From assembly GCA_910576935.1 (NCBI GenBank), contig CAJTKG010000004.1, forward strand, positions 50,145-114,144: a DNA stretch of 64,000 nt, written 5' to 3'. The translations under genes were made by a program, and so were the position numbers. The notes under the pieces are model-generated. The model was not told the origin of the DNA, ran no database searches, and saw only the letters and a list, made by a program, of their open reading frames with translations. The stretch comes from an uncultured Muribaculaceae bacterium. GTDB lineage: Bacteria > Bacteroidota > Bacteroidia > Bacteroidales > Muribaculaceae. Shown here one piece after another: positions 22,689 to 31,099 of the stretch. Within the stretch, counting starts at the first letter, position 1. Every line of letters starts with the position of its first letter.

Positions 22689-23197
22689 TGAGTGAAGATC
22701 GTCAGGGTTTGAAGCCCAATGCTATAGCTTTCATTGCTCTCTGTAATGAATATTGCGCCGCCGTCGAGCATGCCGCCGAGAGCGGGCGCGATGAATTTCT
22801 GGCAGCCATGCTTCGTCTGCTGCCCCGTCTGTATATATCGGGTGCCGATTTGGTTATGCCTGATTTTGAGGGCGAGTTCTATATTGACGACGCTCTCGAT
22901 GAAGACTATTATGACTCGATGCGTCGCAATATGGAGACTCTGCTTGGTGAAGACGATACCTATCTGGAAGTCTTCGAGGAAGATATGAAATATTCAGACA
23001 CGCCTATCGCCGTGAGTGCCGCCGAGACGCTTGCCGATCTTTTTCAGGTCTTTTTCAACTTGCTTGAGACAGTCAGAGACACTCCCGTCGAGCTTGTCGA
23101 AAGTGCTCTCGGTGCTGTTCGTGAGGATTTCGGCAATTATTGGAGCCAGAAACTTTGCAACGTGCTCCGCGCTCTCAATCAGATCCGTTACAAATAG
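22688..23197 (+). CDS. DUF5063 domain protein
   Basis: A 169-residue acidic, helical cytosolic protein of the Bacteroidota DUF5063 family. It has no signal peptide or membrane helix. Recognisable features are NAIAFIALCNEYCAAVEHA near the N-terminus, a Leu/Pro stretch LRLLPRLYISGADL (near 42-55), a run of Asp/Glu/Tyr (IDDALDEDYYDSM) and a C-terminal WSQKLCNVLRALNQIRYK. The first base of its start is the last base of the nadD stop, so it is probably translated from the same mRNA. Its biochemical role is unknown; the conserved placement in the gmk-nadD operon suggests a housekeeping role, which is inference. Confidence 0.8.
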   Translation: MSEDRQGLKPNAIAFIALCNEYCAAVEHAAESGRDEFLAAMLRLLPRLYISGADLVMPDFEGEFYIDDALDEDYYDSMRRNMETLLGEDDTYLEVFEEDMKYSDTPIAVSAAETLADLFQVFFNLLETVRDTPVELVESALGAVREDFGNYWSQKLCNVLRALNQIRYK

Positions 23198-23219
23198 AAT
23201 TCTAATACCATATATAACA

Positions 23220-24521
23220 ATGAACGTAGACCCCAAAGGCCATATCGCCGACCTGATGACATTTCTTGATGCGTCGCCGGTCAATTTTCTCGCTGCCGAG
23301 ACAATAACACGTCGGCTTGACGAGGCAGGATACTGTCGTCTCGATCAGGCTGAGCGTTGGAATATCGAGCGCGGTGGCAAGTATTATATCACCAAAAACG
23401 GTTCTGCCGTATTCGCCTTTATTGTCGGCAGCGGCGAGGCCTCTGACGGATTCAGAATCATCTCTGCCCACAGCGATTCGCCCGGCTTTAGAATCAAGCC
23501 CCGGGCGGCGATGCGCGCTGCCGGTGATGTCATCAAGCTCAATACCGAGGTTTATGGCGGTCCGATACTCTACACTTGGTTTGACCGTCCGCTGTCAATT
23601 GCGGGGCGGGTCATATTGCGGGGCGGAGACGTTCTCAATCCTCGTGCCGTGAACGTTAGGTTTGATCGTCCGCTTCTGACCATACCTCATCTTGCCATCC
23701 ACTTCAACCGGTCGGTCAATGAAGGCAACCCGCTGTCGAAGCAGAAAGACATGCTGCCTGTCATAGCCATGGCAGACGGCTGCGGTGACCCCGACACGAT
23801 ACTGCCTCGTCTTTTGGCCGAGCGTCTTGACATAGCCGTTGACGACATCGTCGACTTCGATCTCTCGCTCTATGACACCACCCCCGCCTGTCTCGTCGGT
23901 CTCAACGGCGAGTTTATCACGTCGGGGCGTCTCGACGATCTGTCGATGGCATACTCGGCCATGACGGCTTTGATCGAGAGTGGCAGTGAGTGTGAGCAGA
24001 CACGCGTCATGGCCATTTTTGACAACGAGGAGACAGGCTCGGGTACGAAACAGGGCGCTGCATCGCCTGAATTGGCCAACTTGCTTACTCGCATCTCTAT
24101 AGCACTTGGCGGTGACACCGAAGACTATCTTAGGGCTGTTGCCGGGTCATTTATGATTTCTGCCGACAACGCCCACGGCGTCCATCCCAACTATGTCGAG
24201 AAACAGGACCCGACAAACCATCCGCGTCTCGGCGGAGGCCCTGTCATCAAGATAAACGCCAACTGCAAATATATGACCGATGCCGATTCGTCGGCCGTCT
24301 ATTCGATGATATGCGAGCGCGCCGGTGTGCCGTGTCAGTATTTTGTCAATCACAGCGACTCGACCGGAGGCTCTACACTCGGCAACATTCTTACGTCGCA
24401 GATCGCCCTTCGCGGTGTTGATATGGGTGCGGCGTTGTGGGCAATGCACTCTGTGCGTGAGACGGCATCGGTTGTTGATCATGAATATATAATAACATCG
24501 TTCAAGGAATTCTTCAAATGA
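23220..24521 (+). CDS. M18 family aspartyl aminopeptidase
   Basis: A 433-residue cytosolic dizinc aminopeptidase that removes N-terminal (typically acidic) residues. Motifs: SAHSDSPGFRIKP (near 81-93; metal-binding His), FDNEETGSGTKQGA (near 269-282; catalytic Glu pair), DNAHGVHPNYVEKQDPTNHP (near 318-337) and VNHSDSTGGSTLGNI (near 379-393, with the last metal His). ATG 23220 gives MNVDPKGHIADLMTFLDASP, the normal family N-terminus; the longer reading from 23016 would run through the DUF5063 gene. It is the last gene of the yicC operon, 22 nt after DUF5063. Confidence 0.94.
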   Translation: MNVDPKGHIADLMTFLDASPVNFLAAETITRRLDEAGYCRLDQAERWNIERGGKYYITKNGSAVFAFIVGSGEASDGFRIISAHSDSPGFRIKPRAAMRAAGDVIKLNTEVYGGPILYTWFDRPLSIAGRVILRGGDVLNPRAVNVRFDRPLLTIPHLAIHFNRSVNEGNPLSKQKDMLPVIAMADGCGDPDTILPRLLAERLDIAVDDIVDFDLSLYDTTPACLVGLNGEFITSGRLDDLSMAYSAMTALIESGSECEQTRVMAIFDNEETGSGTKQGAASPELANLLTRISIALGGDTEDYLRAVAGSFMISADNAHGVHPNYVEKQDPTNHPRLGGGPVIKINANCKYMTDADSSAVYSMICERAGVPCQYFVNHSDSTGGSTLGNILTSQIALRGVDMGAALWAMHSVRETASVVDHEYIITSFKEFFK

Positions 24522-24582
24522 TAAAGAAATGTTGTATATATGGCATTATGATCGGTGAATAAATGTTAAAATGCGATTGCGC

Positions 24583-24608
24583 GCGCTTTTGACTGTCACA
24601 CAAAGCGC
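24583..24608 (+). terminator. Possible terminator of the yicC operon
   Basis: Stem GCGCTTT (24583-24589) with AAAGCGC (24602-24608) is followed by T-rich sequence (TCTTGTTCGTCTT), 61 nt after the aminopeptidase stop. The U-run is interrupted, so termination may be partial. Confidence 0.45.
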
Positions 24609-24666
24609 TCTTGTTCGTCTTGATTATAAAAGCAAATAAAAAGATAATAAGAGTAAAGACAGACAG

Positions 24667-25152
24667 GTGGACCGCGAAGAGTTCAAACAGAGCATATTGC
24701 CACACTACAGGCGCATGTACGGCATCGCAGCGGCGGTGCTCGGAGACAAGGAAGACGCCTGTGACGCCGTTCAGGAGTCGATGGCACGTCTCTGGGAGAA
24801 ACGCCACGAGATAGGTGATAAAAACAACTATGAAGTGTTTTGTCTGCGAGTGGTGAAGAATGTCTGCATTGACAAAATAAGACTGCGGCGACAATTTGCC
24901 GACCTCTCGGACGCAGACCGTCAGTTCGCCGACAACGACACGACCGAGACACGAGAGACTCTCAATGTCGTCAGACATCTCGCCGACACGCTTGGCGAAT
25001 CACAGCGCAAGGTCTTCATGATGGCGACTTTCGGCGAGTGTGACAACGACGAGATTGTCAAGGCGACAGGATTGTCGGAGTCGAATGTCAGACAGCTACT
25101 GTCAAGAGCACGTAAAAGAATAAAAGAACTTTATCAATCATACGAAAGATGA
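24667..25152 (+). CDS. ECF-type RNA polymerase sigma factor (GTG start)
   Basis: A 161-residue sigma-70 family factor with only regions 2 and 4. Region 2 covers about 10-75 (YRRMYGIAAAVLGDKEDACD, SMARLWEKRHEI, VVKNVCIDKIR); region 4 about 105-155 (LGESQRKVFMMATFGECDND, then the helix-turn-helix KATGLSESNVRQLLSRARKR). An in-frame stop at 24637-24639 leaves GTG 24667 as the only good start; GTG may lower its translation. Its stop shares ATGA (25149-25152) with the next gene, a membrane protein with a cytoplasmic N-terminal part, the classic sigma/anti-sigma arrangement. The signal sensed and the regulon are unknown. No TAnnTTTG box lies upstream, so it may be expressed from a different promoter type or autoregulated. 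Confidence 0.9.
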   Translation: MDREEFKQSILPHYRRMYGIAAAVLGDKEDACDAVQESMARLWEKRHEIGDKNNYEVFCLRVVKNVCIDKIRLRRQFADLSDADRQFADNDTTETRETLNVVRHLADTLGESQRKVFMMATFGECDNDEIVKATGLSESNVRQLLSRARKRIKELYQSYER

Positions 25153-25907
25153 ACAAAGCCGACAACATAGAAAATATCAGACAGCTCGTCGAACGCTATT
25201 ATAGCGGAGCGGCGACGCCCGACGAAGTCGGCGCTATCACAGACTTCTTCAGGCAAAACGATGTCGATGACCTGCCTGAAGATCTCAGAGCCGACGCTAT
25301 GATATTCACCGAGATTGCGCTTGCCAAGGCAACAGCGCCGGTGCCTGACGGACTTGAGGCCCGTCTCGAGTCGTTTGTTGACACTCTACCCGAGACGGTA
25401 ATGCGTCGACGCGGCACTATAATCAGACTATCGCTTTCGGCGGCTGCGGCTGTCGCGGTTGTTGTCGGCATAGGTCTTGGCATAGTAAGCCGTCAGAACG
25501 ACAATCAAGGCGGGGGACATGAAAACGCATTGGTAGCCGAAGAGATTGTCACGGCTCCGGCCGACACTCTGACGATTGTCAACGAGAAAATGCCTATACC
25601 CTACGAAGCTGTAGCCGAAGTCACTCCTCCGACAGCGAAGAAGACGACGCCGGTCAGAAAACATAAATCTAAGCCCATTGCAGTCAGGGAGTTTGTTGCA
25701 GCCTCAGAGGTGGATGACTATCATTATGCCATGGCTTCAGACGTATGTGAGATTTCTGATCCCGAAGAGGCGTCGCGCTTGGCCGCACAGGTTTTAGGCA
25801 TGCTCGGACGTACGCTCGGCGTGGCCGGCGAGGCCATAGTAAAGTCTGATAACGAAGCAAACAAGATTCCAAACGCCATAAATAAAGTAATGAGCAATGA
25901 AAAATAA
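25149..25907 (+). CDS. Putative anti-sigma factor (single-pass membrane protein)
   Basis: A 252-residue protein. The N-terminal 85 residues are acidic and helical (NIRQLVERYYSGAATPDEVG) and would be cytoplasmic; one transmembrane helix covers about 91-113 (IIRLSLSAAAAVAVVVGIGL). The periplasmic part (114-252) is low complexity at first and contains PTAKKTTPVRKHKSKPIAV, with a helical C-terminal segment (SRLAAQVLGMLGRTLGVAG). The layout and its ATGA overlap with the upstream ECF sigma gene argue for an anti-sigma factor. No zinc-finger HxxxCxxC motif is present, so it is not a ZAS-type factor. It overlaps the DUF4252 start by 11 nt. Function is inferred from context and topology. Confidence 0.65.
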   Translation: MNKADNIENIRQLVERYYSGAATPDEVGAITDFFRQNDVDDLPEDLRADAMIFTEIALAKATAPVPDGLEARLESFVDTLPETVMRRRGTIIRLSLSAAAAVAVVVGIGLGIVSRQNDNQGGGHENALVAEEIVTAPADTLTIVNEKMPIPYEAVAEVTPPTAKKTTPVRKHKSKPIAVREFVAASEVDDYHYAMASDVCEISDPEEASRLAAQVLGMLGRTLGVAGEAIVKSDNEANKIPNAINKVMSNEK

Positions 25908-26385
25908 GATTATATTATCATTAGTTGTCAGCATGCTGATGTTAGCCTTGCCGCTGTCGGCTCAGAAATCAAAAATATTCGAATCGGCAAGAAATCTCAA
26001 GGATGTGACTACGATCTATATCGCCCCGTCGTTGCTGAAGCTTGGTCTGTCGACAGCTGCTATGTCAGAGAGTATGGGTGAGGCTGCAGATTATGTCAAA
26101 GATCTTAAAGGTCTTGAGGTGATAAACACGTCGCTGAGACAATCGGCCGATTCTCTGAGATCTGTTACACGACATTTTGTCAAGGATTCTAAAGAAGCTA
26201 TGGATCTGCTTCTTGAAATCAATGATGACGGCAGTCTGATAAATATATTCGGCAATCTTGACAAAGGTTCTGATACAACGTTGATTCTTGAGGTCAATGA
26301 CGAAGGCGAATATTCTATAATATACCTCAAAGGCGATATTGACGTAGAAGGTTTGCTCAAGTCATACGCGAACAAAAATCTATAA
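25897..26385 (+). CDS. Secreted DUF4252 family protein
   Basis: A 162-residue exported protein with a signal peptide (residues 1-22, MKNKIILSLVVSMLMLALPL then SAQ). The mature chain has the DUF4252 pattern: a start resembling KIFESARNLKDVTTIYIAPS, a middle with KGLEVINTSLRQSADSLRS, and an end with EGEYSIIYLKGDIDVEGLLK. DUF4252 proteins are common in Bacteroidota and often lie beside ECF sigma genes, as here. The function is not known; the operon suggests it belongs to an envelope stress or sensing circuit. A long perfect hairpin terminator follows. Confidence 0.8.
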   Translation: MKNKIILSLVVSMLMLALPLSAQKSKIFESARNLKDVTTIYIAPSLLKLGLSTAAMSESMGEAADYVKDLKGLEVINTSLRQSADSLRSVTRHFVKDSKEAMDLLLEINDDGSLINIFGNLDKGSDTTLILEVNDEGEYSIIYLKGDIDVEGLLKSYANKNL

Positions 26386-26398
26386 TGACAATATCGCT

Positions 26399-26448
26399 AA
26401 AATCATCTGCCGCAACGTTTTTTACTCAACGTTGCGGCAGATGATTTT
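26399..26448. terminator. Strong bidirectional terminator, 21-bp perfect stem
   Basis: Perfect inverted repeat 26399-26419 with 26428-26448 and an 8-nt loop. The stem ends in AAAA/TTTT, so both the rightward sigma operon and the leftward rarA gene can stop here. Confidence 0.9.
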
Positions 26449-26475
26449 TATACGATGATAAATCGGTTTGTAGGT

Positions 26476-27762
26476 CTAATCGGTTTGCTCGGGATGCCAT
26501 CGTTGTTGCTGGCGGGCTGCGATAGTGTTTTCCGACGGATTGTCGCAGTGATGCCAGAATGTGTGACCGTCAATTTTGTCAGGCAAGAACTGCTGTCTGA
26601 CAAAGTTACCGGGATAGTCGTGGGCATATTTGTAGTTTGTGCCGTAGCCGAGCTTTTTCATAAGCGATGTCGGGGCATTGCGAAGGTGTAGCGGAACAGG
26701 CAGATTGCCCGACGTCTCGACCTCAGAGAGAGCTGCGGCTATCGCCATGTAGGCCGAGTTGCTTTTTGCCGAGGTGGCGAGATATATAGTACATTCGGCA
26801 AGAGGAATACGACCTTCGGGCATGCCTATTTTCTGTATGGCGTCGAAAGTGGCGTTGGCCAGCAGCAGAGCGTTGGGATTGGCAAGACCGATGTCTTCAG
26901 CGGCGACGATTACGAGACGCCGGGCGATAAACTCGGGGTCTTCGCCTCCGGCTATCATGCGCGCCAGCCAATAAACGGCGGCGTCGGGGTCGCTGCCGCG
27001 GATGCTTTTGATAAAGGCCGAGATGATGTCATAGTGCATTTCGCCGTTTTTGTCGTATGCCTGCGGATTCTGCTGCAGATGGTCGGTGACGCTTTTGTCG
27101 TCGATGACTATGGTTTTGCCGTGAGGCGTCGATTGTTCGAATAAGTCGATGATGTTGAGCAGTCTGCGGGCGTCACCTCCTGCATAGCGGAAAAGTGCGG
27201 CTGTCTCTCTGATCTCGACTTTGCGTTTTGAGAGAATCTCGTCGTTTGCGAGCGTATGGTCGAGCAATGCTTTGAGTTCGCTTTCATCAAGAGGCTTGAG
27301 CGTGTAGACCTGTGCGCGTGACAACAGAGGCCGTATGACTTCAAACGACGGATTCTCGGTTGTGGCGCCTATCAGTGTGACAGTGCCTTCTTCGACGGCA
27401 CCGAGCAGACTGTCTTGCTGAGATTTGTTGAATCGGTGAATCTCATCGATGAAGAGTATCGGTCGACCTTCTGAGAACATGCTTCGGCTTTCGCGGCGGC
27501 ATTGCTCGATTACGTCGCGCACGTCTTTGACACCGGCGTTGACAGCCGACAGTGTGTGGAATGTCGATTTCGTCGTGTTGGCGATAATCTTGGCCAGCGT
27601 TGTTTTGCCGACTCCGGGAGGTCCCCAGAGTATGAATGATGCGACACGGCCGGTGTCGATCATGCGACGTAGCACGGCTCCGTCGCCTACGAGATGGCTC
27701 TGTCCGATATAATCGTCGAGTGTCTGCGGCCTCATGCGTTCGGCCAGTGGTGTGAAGTTCAT
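26476..27762 (-). CDS. rarA: Replication-associated recombination protein A (RarA/MgsA AAA+ ATPase)
   Basis: A 428-residue AAA+ ATPase that acts at stalled replication forks. It starts MNFTPLAERMRPQTLDDYIG, followed by GQSHLVGDGAVLRRMID, Walker A GPPGVGKT (47-54), Walker B ILFIDEIHRFNKSQQD (near 103-118), sensor 1 LIGATTENPSFEV (near 130-142) and the RarA C-terminal region (YGTNYKYAHDYPGNFVRQQF near 374-393). Length is typical. Gene faces left and is bounded by the shared terminator. It has no near neighbour on the same strand within its transcript except the TPR gene 87 nt upstream, which has its own terminator. Confidence 0.96.
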   Translation of the reverse strand: MNFTPLAERMRPQTLDDYIGQSHLVGDGAVLRRMIDTGRVASFILWGPPGVGKTTLAKIIANTTKSTFHTLSAVNAGVKDVRDVIEQCRRESRSMFSEGRPILFIDEIHRFNKSQQDSLLGAVEEGTVTLIGATTENPSFEVIRPLLSRAQVYTLKPLDESELKALLDHTLANDEILSKRKVEIRETAALFRYAGGDARRLLNIIDLFEQSTPHGKTIVIDDKSVTDHLQQNPQAYDKNGEMHYDIISAFIKSIRGSDPDAAVYWLARMIAGGEDPEFIARRLVIVAAEDIGLANPNALLLANATFDAIQKIGMPEGRIPLAECTIYLATSAKSNSAYMAIAAALSEVETSGNLPVPLHLRNAPTSLMKKLGYGTNYKYAHDYPGNFVRQQFLPDKIDGHTFWHHCDNPSENTIAARQQQRWHPEQTD

Positions 27763-27787
27763 ATTTGTGACAGTATGGTGATAAAAT

Positions 27788-27826
27788 CGAGGCGGCTGCT
27801 TCCTGACTGTGGAAGAAACCGCCTCG
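27788..27826 (-). terminator. Terminator after the TPR gene
   Basis: CGAGGCGG (27788-27795) pairs with CCGCCTCG (27819-27826), extended by CTTCC/GGAAG after an internal loop. The minus-strand reading ends in ATTTTAT, fitting leftward termination after 27850. Confidence 0.7.
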
Positions 27827-27849
27827 GTGTGACTGATTTTCAGACGGGC

Positions 27850-29478
27850 TTATTCGGTAGCGGGCGTCGGGTTGAGAAGTGCGTTGACAGCTTTGAGTTT
27901 CTCGGCGATTTCGGCTGCTTTGTCTTTGTCGTGGGCGACATTGCCGTAGAAGACATAGCTGAACTGATAAGCCTCTTTATACATGTTGAGTTTGTTGTCT
28001 TTGTTGGTCGGGTCCATGTTGGCCGGATCCTGATCGAGGAGGTCAATCATCTGGGCATAGGCGTCGACCGACTCTTGATTCGGCTGGTTGTTGTTACCTG
28101 CGATGTGGAGGCGTGCTTTGCGCTGATAGAGCAGGGGGTTGGGTTGGGCTTCGGCGATAGCTTTGCCGATATATTCAAGACCTTTGGTCGCTGTTTCGGC
28201 GCGTAGCTCTGCATTGTCACCGGCGGTGGCGGCTGCATTGAGATAGCGGCCGGCGGCAGCATAGAGGTCATTTGAACTGGGCTCTTCGATCTTGCTTAGA
28301 TAAAGCGCATATGCATCCGCAGCTTTTGGATATTGTTTTGCCTTGGTGTAGACGGTGCTTATTTCGCTGAGTAGATCGGCATTGTCAGGGTCGTTGGCTA
28401 CAGCGAGCTCATATTGAACAACGGCGAGAGAGTCTTGGCCGAGATTCTGGAGCACGTCGGCGTAGGTGGTGAAGTCGTTGGTCGTAAATGTCTTGCCTAC
28501 GTTCTTTGAGAAGAAGTCTTTTGCGGCCTGATCGGCATCTGTGTAGTTCTTTAGATCGGCGAGGTTGAGGAAGCGCAGACGCTGCATAAGGAAGTTTGTC
28601 GGGTCCTGAGCGAGGATTTCGTTAGCGACTGCAAGCGATTCGTCATATTTTTTACCGTAGTAAAGAAGCACCGAGTAACGGGCCTTGTCTTCGGGGAAAT
28701 GGTTGGGATTCTGGATATATTTGCCATAAAGATCGGCGGCTTTGTTCCAATAGTTTGCCTCGTAGTATTTCTCGGCAAGCTCACGCTGGGCGAGAGCCGA
28801 TGTGGGAAGCTCTGCGTTGAGCTGTTCGAGTTTCTCGATAGAGAACTTGGGATTGACGCGGAAGTACGCGTTGGCATATTTGACGTAGCCTTCGGGGTTC
28901 TTGGGGTCGAACGTGATGGCCTGCTCATATTGGGCTGCGGCGCCACCGAAGTCTTGGGCGTCATATTTTATGTCGCCTTCGAGAATGTAGATTGCGGGCT
29001 CTTTCAGTTTTGAGTCTTTACGGGCCTTTTCTATATTTTTTTGAATCTCTTTGGCATATTTTACGGGGTCGGCGTTATAGTAGGCACGGGCGATGGCGAT
29101 TGTCAGTTCTGCGTCTTTTTTGGCGAGCCCCTGAGCTTTCTTGAAATTATCCTGAGCGGCCGAGTTATTGCCGGCAAGGAGATCGAGAGCGCCGAGACCG
29201 ACATAGTTGTAGCCGCACTCGGGATTGAGCGAAACACCTTTTTCAAAGGCGGCCTTGGCTGCAGCCTTGTCGTTCTGAGCCAGATCGACCTGGCCGAGAT
29301 AGTAATATGCAAGTGACTGGTCGGTCGAGGGCTCGTTGATGGTGCGGTTTAAAATAGTCTTGGCGTTGTCATACTGACCGGCTTTGTAGAATTCGATGCC
29401 GTCTTTGTAGCCTTGGCTCTGTGCTCCGGCTGTGAGTGCCGAAGCCACGAGTAGAGATAAAAGAAATTTGATCTTCAT
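27850..29478 (-). CDS. Exported tetratricopeptide-repeat protein
   Basis: A 542-residue periplasmic protein. Residues 1-19 are a signal peptide (MKIKFLLSLLVASALTAGA). From about 23 to 400 there are at least eight TPR units, for example GQYDNAKTILNRTINEPSTD, LAYYYLGQVDLAQNDKAAAK, YNYVGLGALDLLAGNNSAAQ, FGGAAAQYEQAITFDPKNPE and LAVVQYELAVANDPDNADLL. The C-terminal 130 residues are helical, with an acidic/Asn-rich stretch (DQDPANMDPTNKDNKLNM). TPR arrays mediate protein contacts, often in envelope assembly; partner unknown. It has a 60-70 nt leader with a TACTTTTG box (29547-29554) and its own terminator, so it is monocistronic. Confidence 0.88.
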   Translation of the reverse strand: MKIKFLLSLLVASALTAGAQSQGYKDGIEFYKAGQYDNAKTILNRTINEPSTDQSLAYYYLGQVDLAQNDKAAAKAAFEKGVSLNPECGYNYVGLGALDLLAGNNSAAQDNFKKAQGLAKKDAELTIAIARAYYNADPVKYAKEIQKNIEKARKDSKLKEPAIYILEGDIKYDAQDFGGAAAQYEQAITFDPKNPEGYVKYANAYFRVNPKFSIEKLEQLNAELPTSALAQRELAEKYYEANYWNKAADLYGKYIQNPNHFPEDKARYSVLLYYGKKYDESLAVANEILAQDPTNFLMQRLRFLNLADLKNYTDADQAAKDFFSKNVGKTFTTNDFTTYADVLQNLGQDSLAVVQYELAVANDPDNADLLSEISTVYTKAKQYPKAADAYALYLSKIEEPSSNDLYAAAGRYLNAAATAGDNAELRAETATKGLEYIGKAIAEAQPNPLLYQRKARLHIAGNNNQPNQESVDAYAQMIDLLDQDPANMDPTNKDNKLNMYKEAYQFSYVFYGNVAHDKDKAAEIAEKLKAVNALLNPTPATE

Positions 29479-29546
29479 TGCTGTGTATAAGAGATTTAAA
29501 TATTTTAATTACAATAAATAAAGTGACAGGTTTAGACCTTTACTCG

Positions 29547-29554
29547 CAAAAGTA
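29547..29554 (-). promoter_or_regulatory. -7 promoter box for the TPR gene
   Basis: CAAAAGTA (TACTTTTG on the minus strand) lies 69 nt before ATG 29478, leaving an A/T-rich leader of roughly 60 nt. Confidence 0.45.
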
Positions 29555-29691
29555 CAAAAAAATATCATATCCGTGTTACAATGTGAGGGCAAATAAGTTG
29601 TGATTAACCAAAAATTAACAATAGGCTTAAGTGATGTATATTAATCGTTCAAAAAATGTGTTGTACGTGGCTGTTATTGCCCGATTATTTG

Positions 29692-29699
29692 TATTTTTG
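29692..29699 (+). promoter_or_regulatory. -7 promoter box for the dedA-rpe-ftsK run
   Basis: TATTTTTG lies 36 nt before ATG 29736. The 257 bp between this gene and the TPR gene is A/T-rich and holds only these two divergent promoters. Confidence 0.5.
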
Positions 29700-29735
29700 C
29701 ATAAAATATAGCATACAACATAATTTGAAGTCTCA

Positions 29736-30422
29736 ATGGAAGATCTTATGATAACACTGTCGCTGTTTGATGCGGCAGCTTTTTTTCAGTGGTTTGTTGA
29801 TAATGCGAGCTACCTTTTTGTGTTCCTGTTTATGGTAATCGAAAGCTCGTTTATCCCTTTCCCGTCTGAGGTTGTCGTTCCCCCTGCGGCCTATCTGGCC
29901 ATAGCAAAGGGCGACATGAATATTTTTATAATTGTGCTTGTCGCTACGGCGGGTGCAATTGTCGGTGCGTTGATCAACTACTACCTTTCGTTGTGGATCG
30001 GCCGTCCGATTGTCTATAAATTTGCCGATTCGCGTCTCGGACACGCTTGTCTCATTGATCGTGAAAAGGTTGAGCGTGCCGAGGCTTACTTTGATAAGCA
30101 CGGCGCAGTGTCGACATTTATCGGCCGTCTTATACCCGCGGTGCGACAACTGATATCCATACCGGCCGGCCTGTCAAAAATGAACATTGGTGTGTTTGTC
30201 ATATTTACCGGCCTAGGCGCGATGCTATGGAACGCCATTCTCGCCGGTCTCGGCTGGTTTCTTGCCAGACATGTCTCATACGACCAGCTTTTTGCGGCTG
30301 TTGAGAAGTATAATTCATACTTGTCGCTCGGTGGTTGGATCCTATGCGGGCTTTGTGTGCTCTTTATTGTCTGGAACGCTTTCAAGGCCGATATTAAAAA
30401 ACGTAAAAACGTTAAAAAATGA
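29736..30422 (+). CDS. DedA family membrane protein
   Basis: A 228-residue inner-membrane protein of the DedA/SNARE-associated family, proposed undecaprenyl-phosphate or phospholipid translocases that support envelope homeostasis. It has about five hydrophobic segments and the family signatures FMVIESSFIPFPSEVVVPPA (near 34-53), GALINYYLSLWIGRP (near 77-91), and FIGRLIPAVRQLISIPAGLS (near 128-147) with the conserved Arg residues. The C-terminus is basic (KADIKKRKNVKK). Its stop shares ATGA (30419-30422) with the rpe start. First gene of a rightward run ending with the GH13 gene at 37176. Confidence 0.9.
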   Translation: MEDLMITLSLFDAAAFFQWFVDNASYLFVFLFMVIESSFIPFPSEVVVPPAAYLAIAKGDMNIFIIVLVATAGAIVGALINYYLSLWIGRPIVYKFADSRLGHACLIDREKVERAEAYFDKHGAVSTFIGRLIPAVRQLISIPAGLSKMNIGVFVIFTGLGAMLWNAILAGLGWFLARHVSYDQLFAAVEKYNSYLSLGGWILCGLCVLFIVWNAFKADIKKRKNVKK

Positions 30423-31063
30423 TAGTAGCTCCTTCAATATTGTCGGCTGATTTCCTCAATCTGGGCCGCGATGTCGAAATGGTCAACGAGAGTGAGGCCG
30501 GCCTTATACATCTCGATGTTATGGACGGTGTCTTCGTTCCCAACATCTCGTTTGGCTTTCCCGTGATTAAATCGATATCGAAGATTGCCCGCAAGCCGCT
30601 TGACGTGCATCTCATGATTGTTGAACCGCAGAAATATATCTCGCAGGTCAGAGATTGTGGCGCCGAATATATGAATGTACATTTTGAGGCCTGCACGCAT
30701 CTCCATCGCACGATCGAGGCCATACGCGCCGCCGGTATGAAACCCGCCGTAACTCTTAATCCGGCTACGCCCGTCTCGCTGCTCGAGGACATAATCAACG
30801 ATCTTGATATGGTGTTGCTTATGAGTGTCAATCCAGGTTTCGGCGGACAGAAATTTATCAATCATGTGCTGCTTAAGATTGTCAAGTTGCGCAAACTTAT
30901 AGCCGAAAGCGGTTCTAACGCCGTCATAGAGGTCGACGGCGGCATCAATCTCGACACAGTGCCGCTTGTGGCCGATGCCGGTGCCGATATCGTCGTGGCC
31001 GGTTCGGCTGTTTTCGGCAGCGACAATCCAACTGAGACTATAGCGCGTCTCGCTTCTTTCTGA
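30419..31063 (+). CDS. rpe: Ribulose-phosphate 3-epimerase
   Basis: Interconverts ribulose 5-phosphate and xylulose 5-phosphate in the pentose phosphate pathway; cytosolic TIM barrel. The 214-residue protein starts MIVAPSILSADFLNLGRDVE and has LIHLDVMDGVFVPNISFG (near 30-47, metal-binding His and Asp), PLDVHLMIVEP (near 60-70), LMSVNPGFGGQKFI (near 133-146) and EVDGGINLDTV plus VVAGSAVFG at the end. All metal and phosphate ligands are present. Coupled to dedA by an ATGA overlap and followed 36 nt later by ftsK. Confidence 0.97.
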   Translation: MIVAPSILSADFLNLGRDVEMVNESEAGLIHLDVMDGVFVPNISFGFPVIKSISKIARKPLDVHLMIVEPQKYISQVRDCGAEYMNVHFEACTHLHRTIEAIRAAGMKPAVTLNPATPVSLLEDIINDLDMVLLMSVNPGFGGQKFINHVLLKIVKLRKLIAESGSNAVIEVDGGINLDTVPLVADAGADIVVAGSAVFGSDNPTETIARLASF

Positions 31064-31099
31064 ATCTGATTAACAAACACACACACATTTTTCATATTA

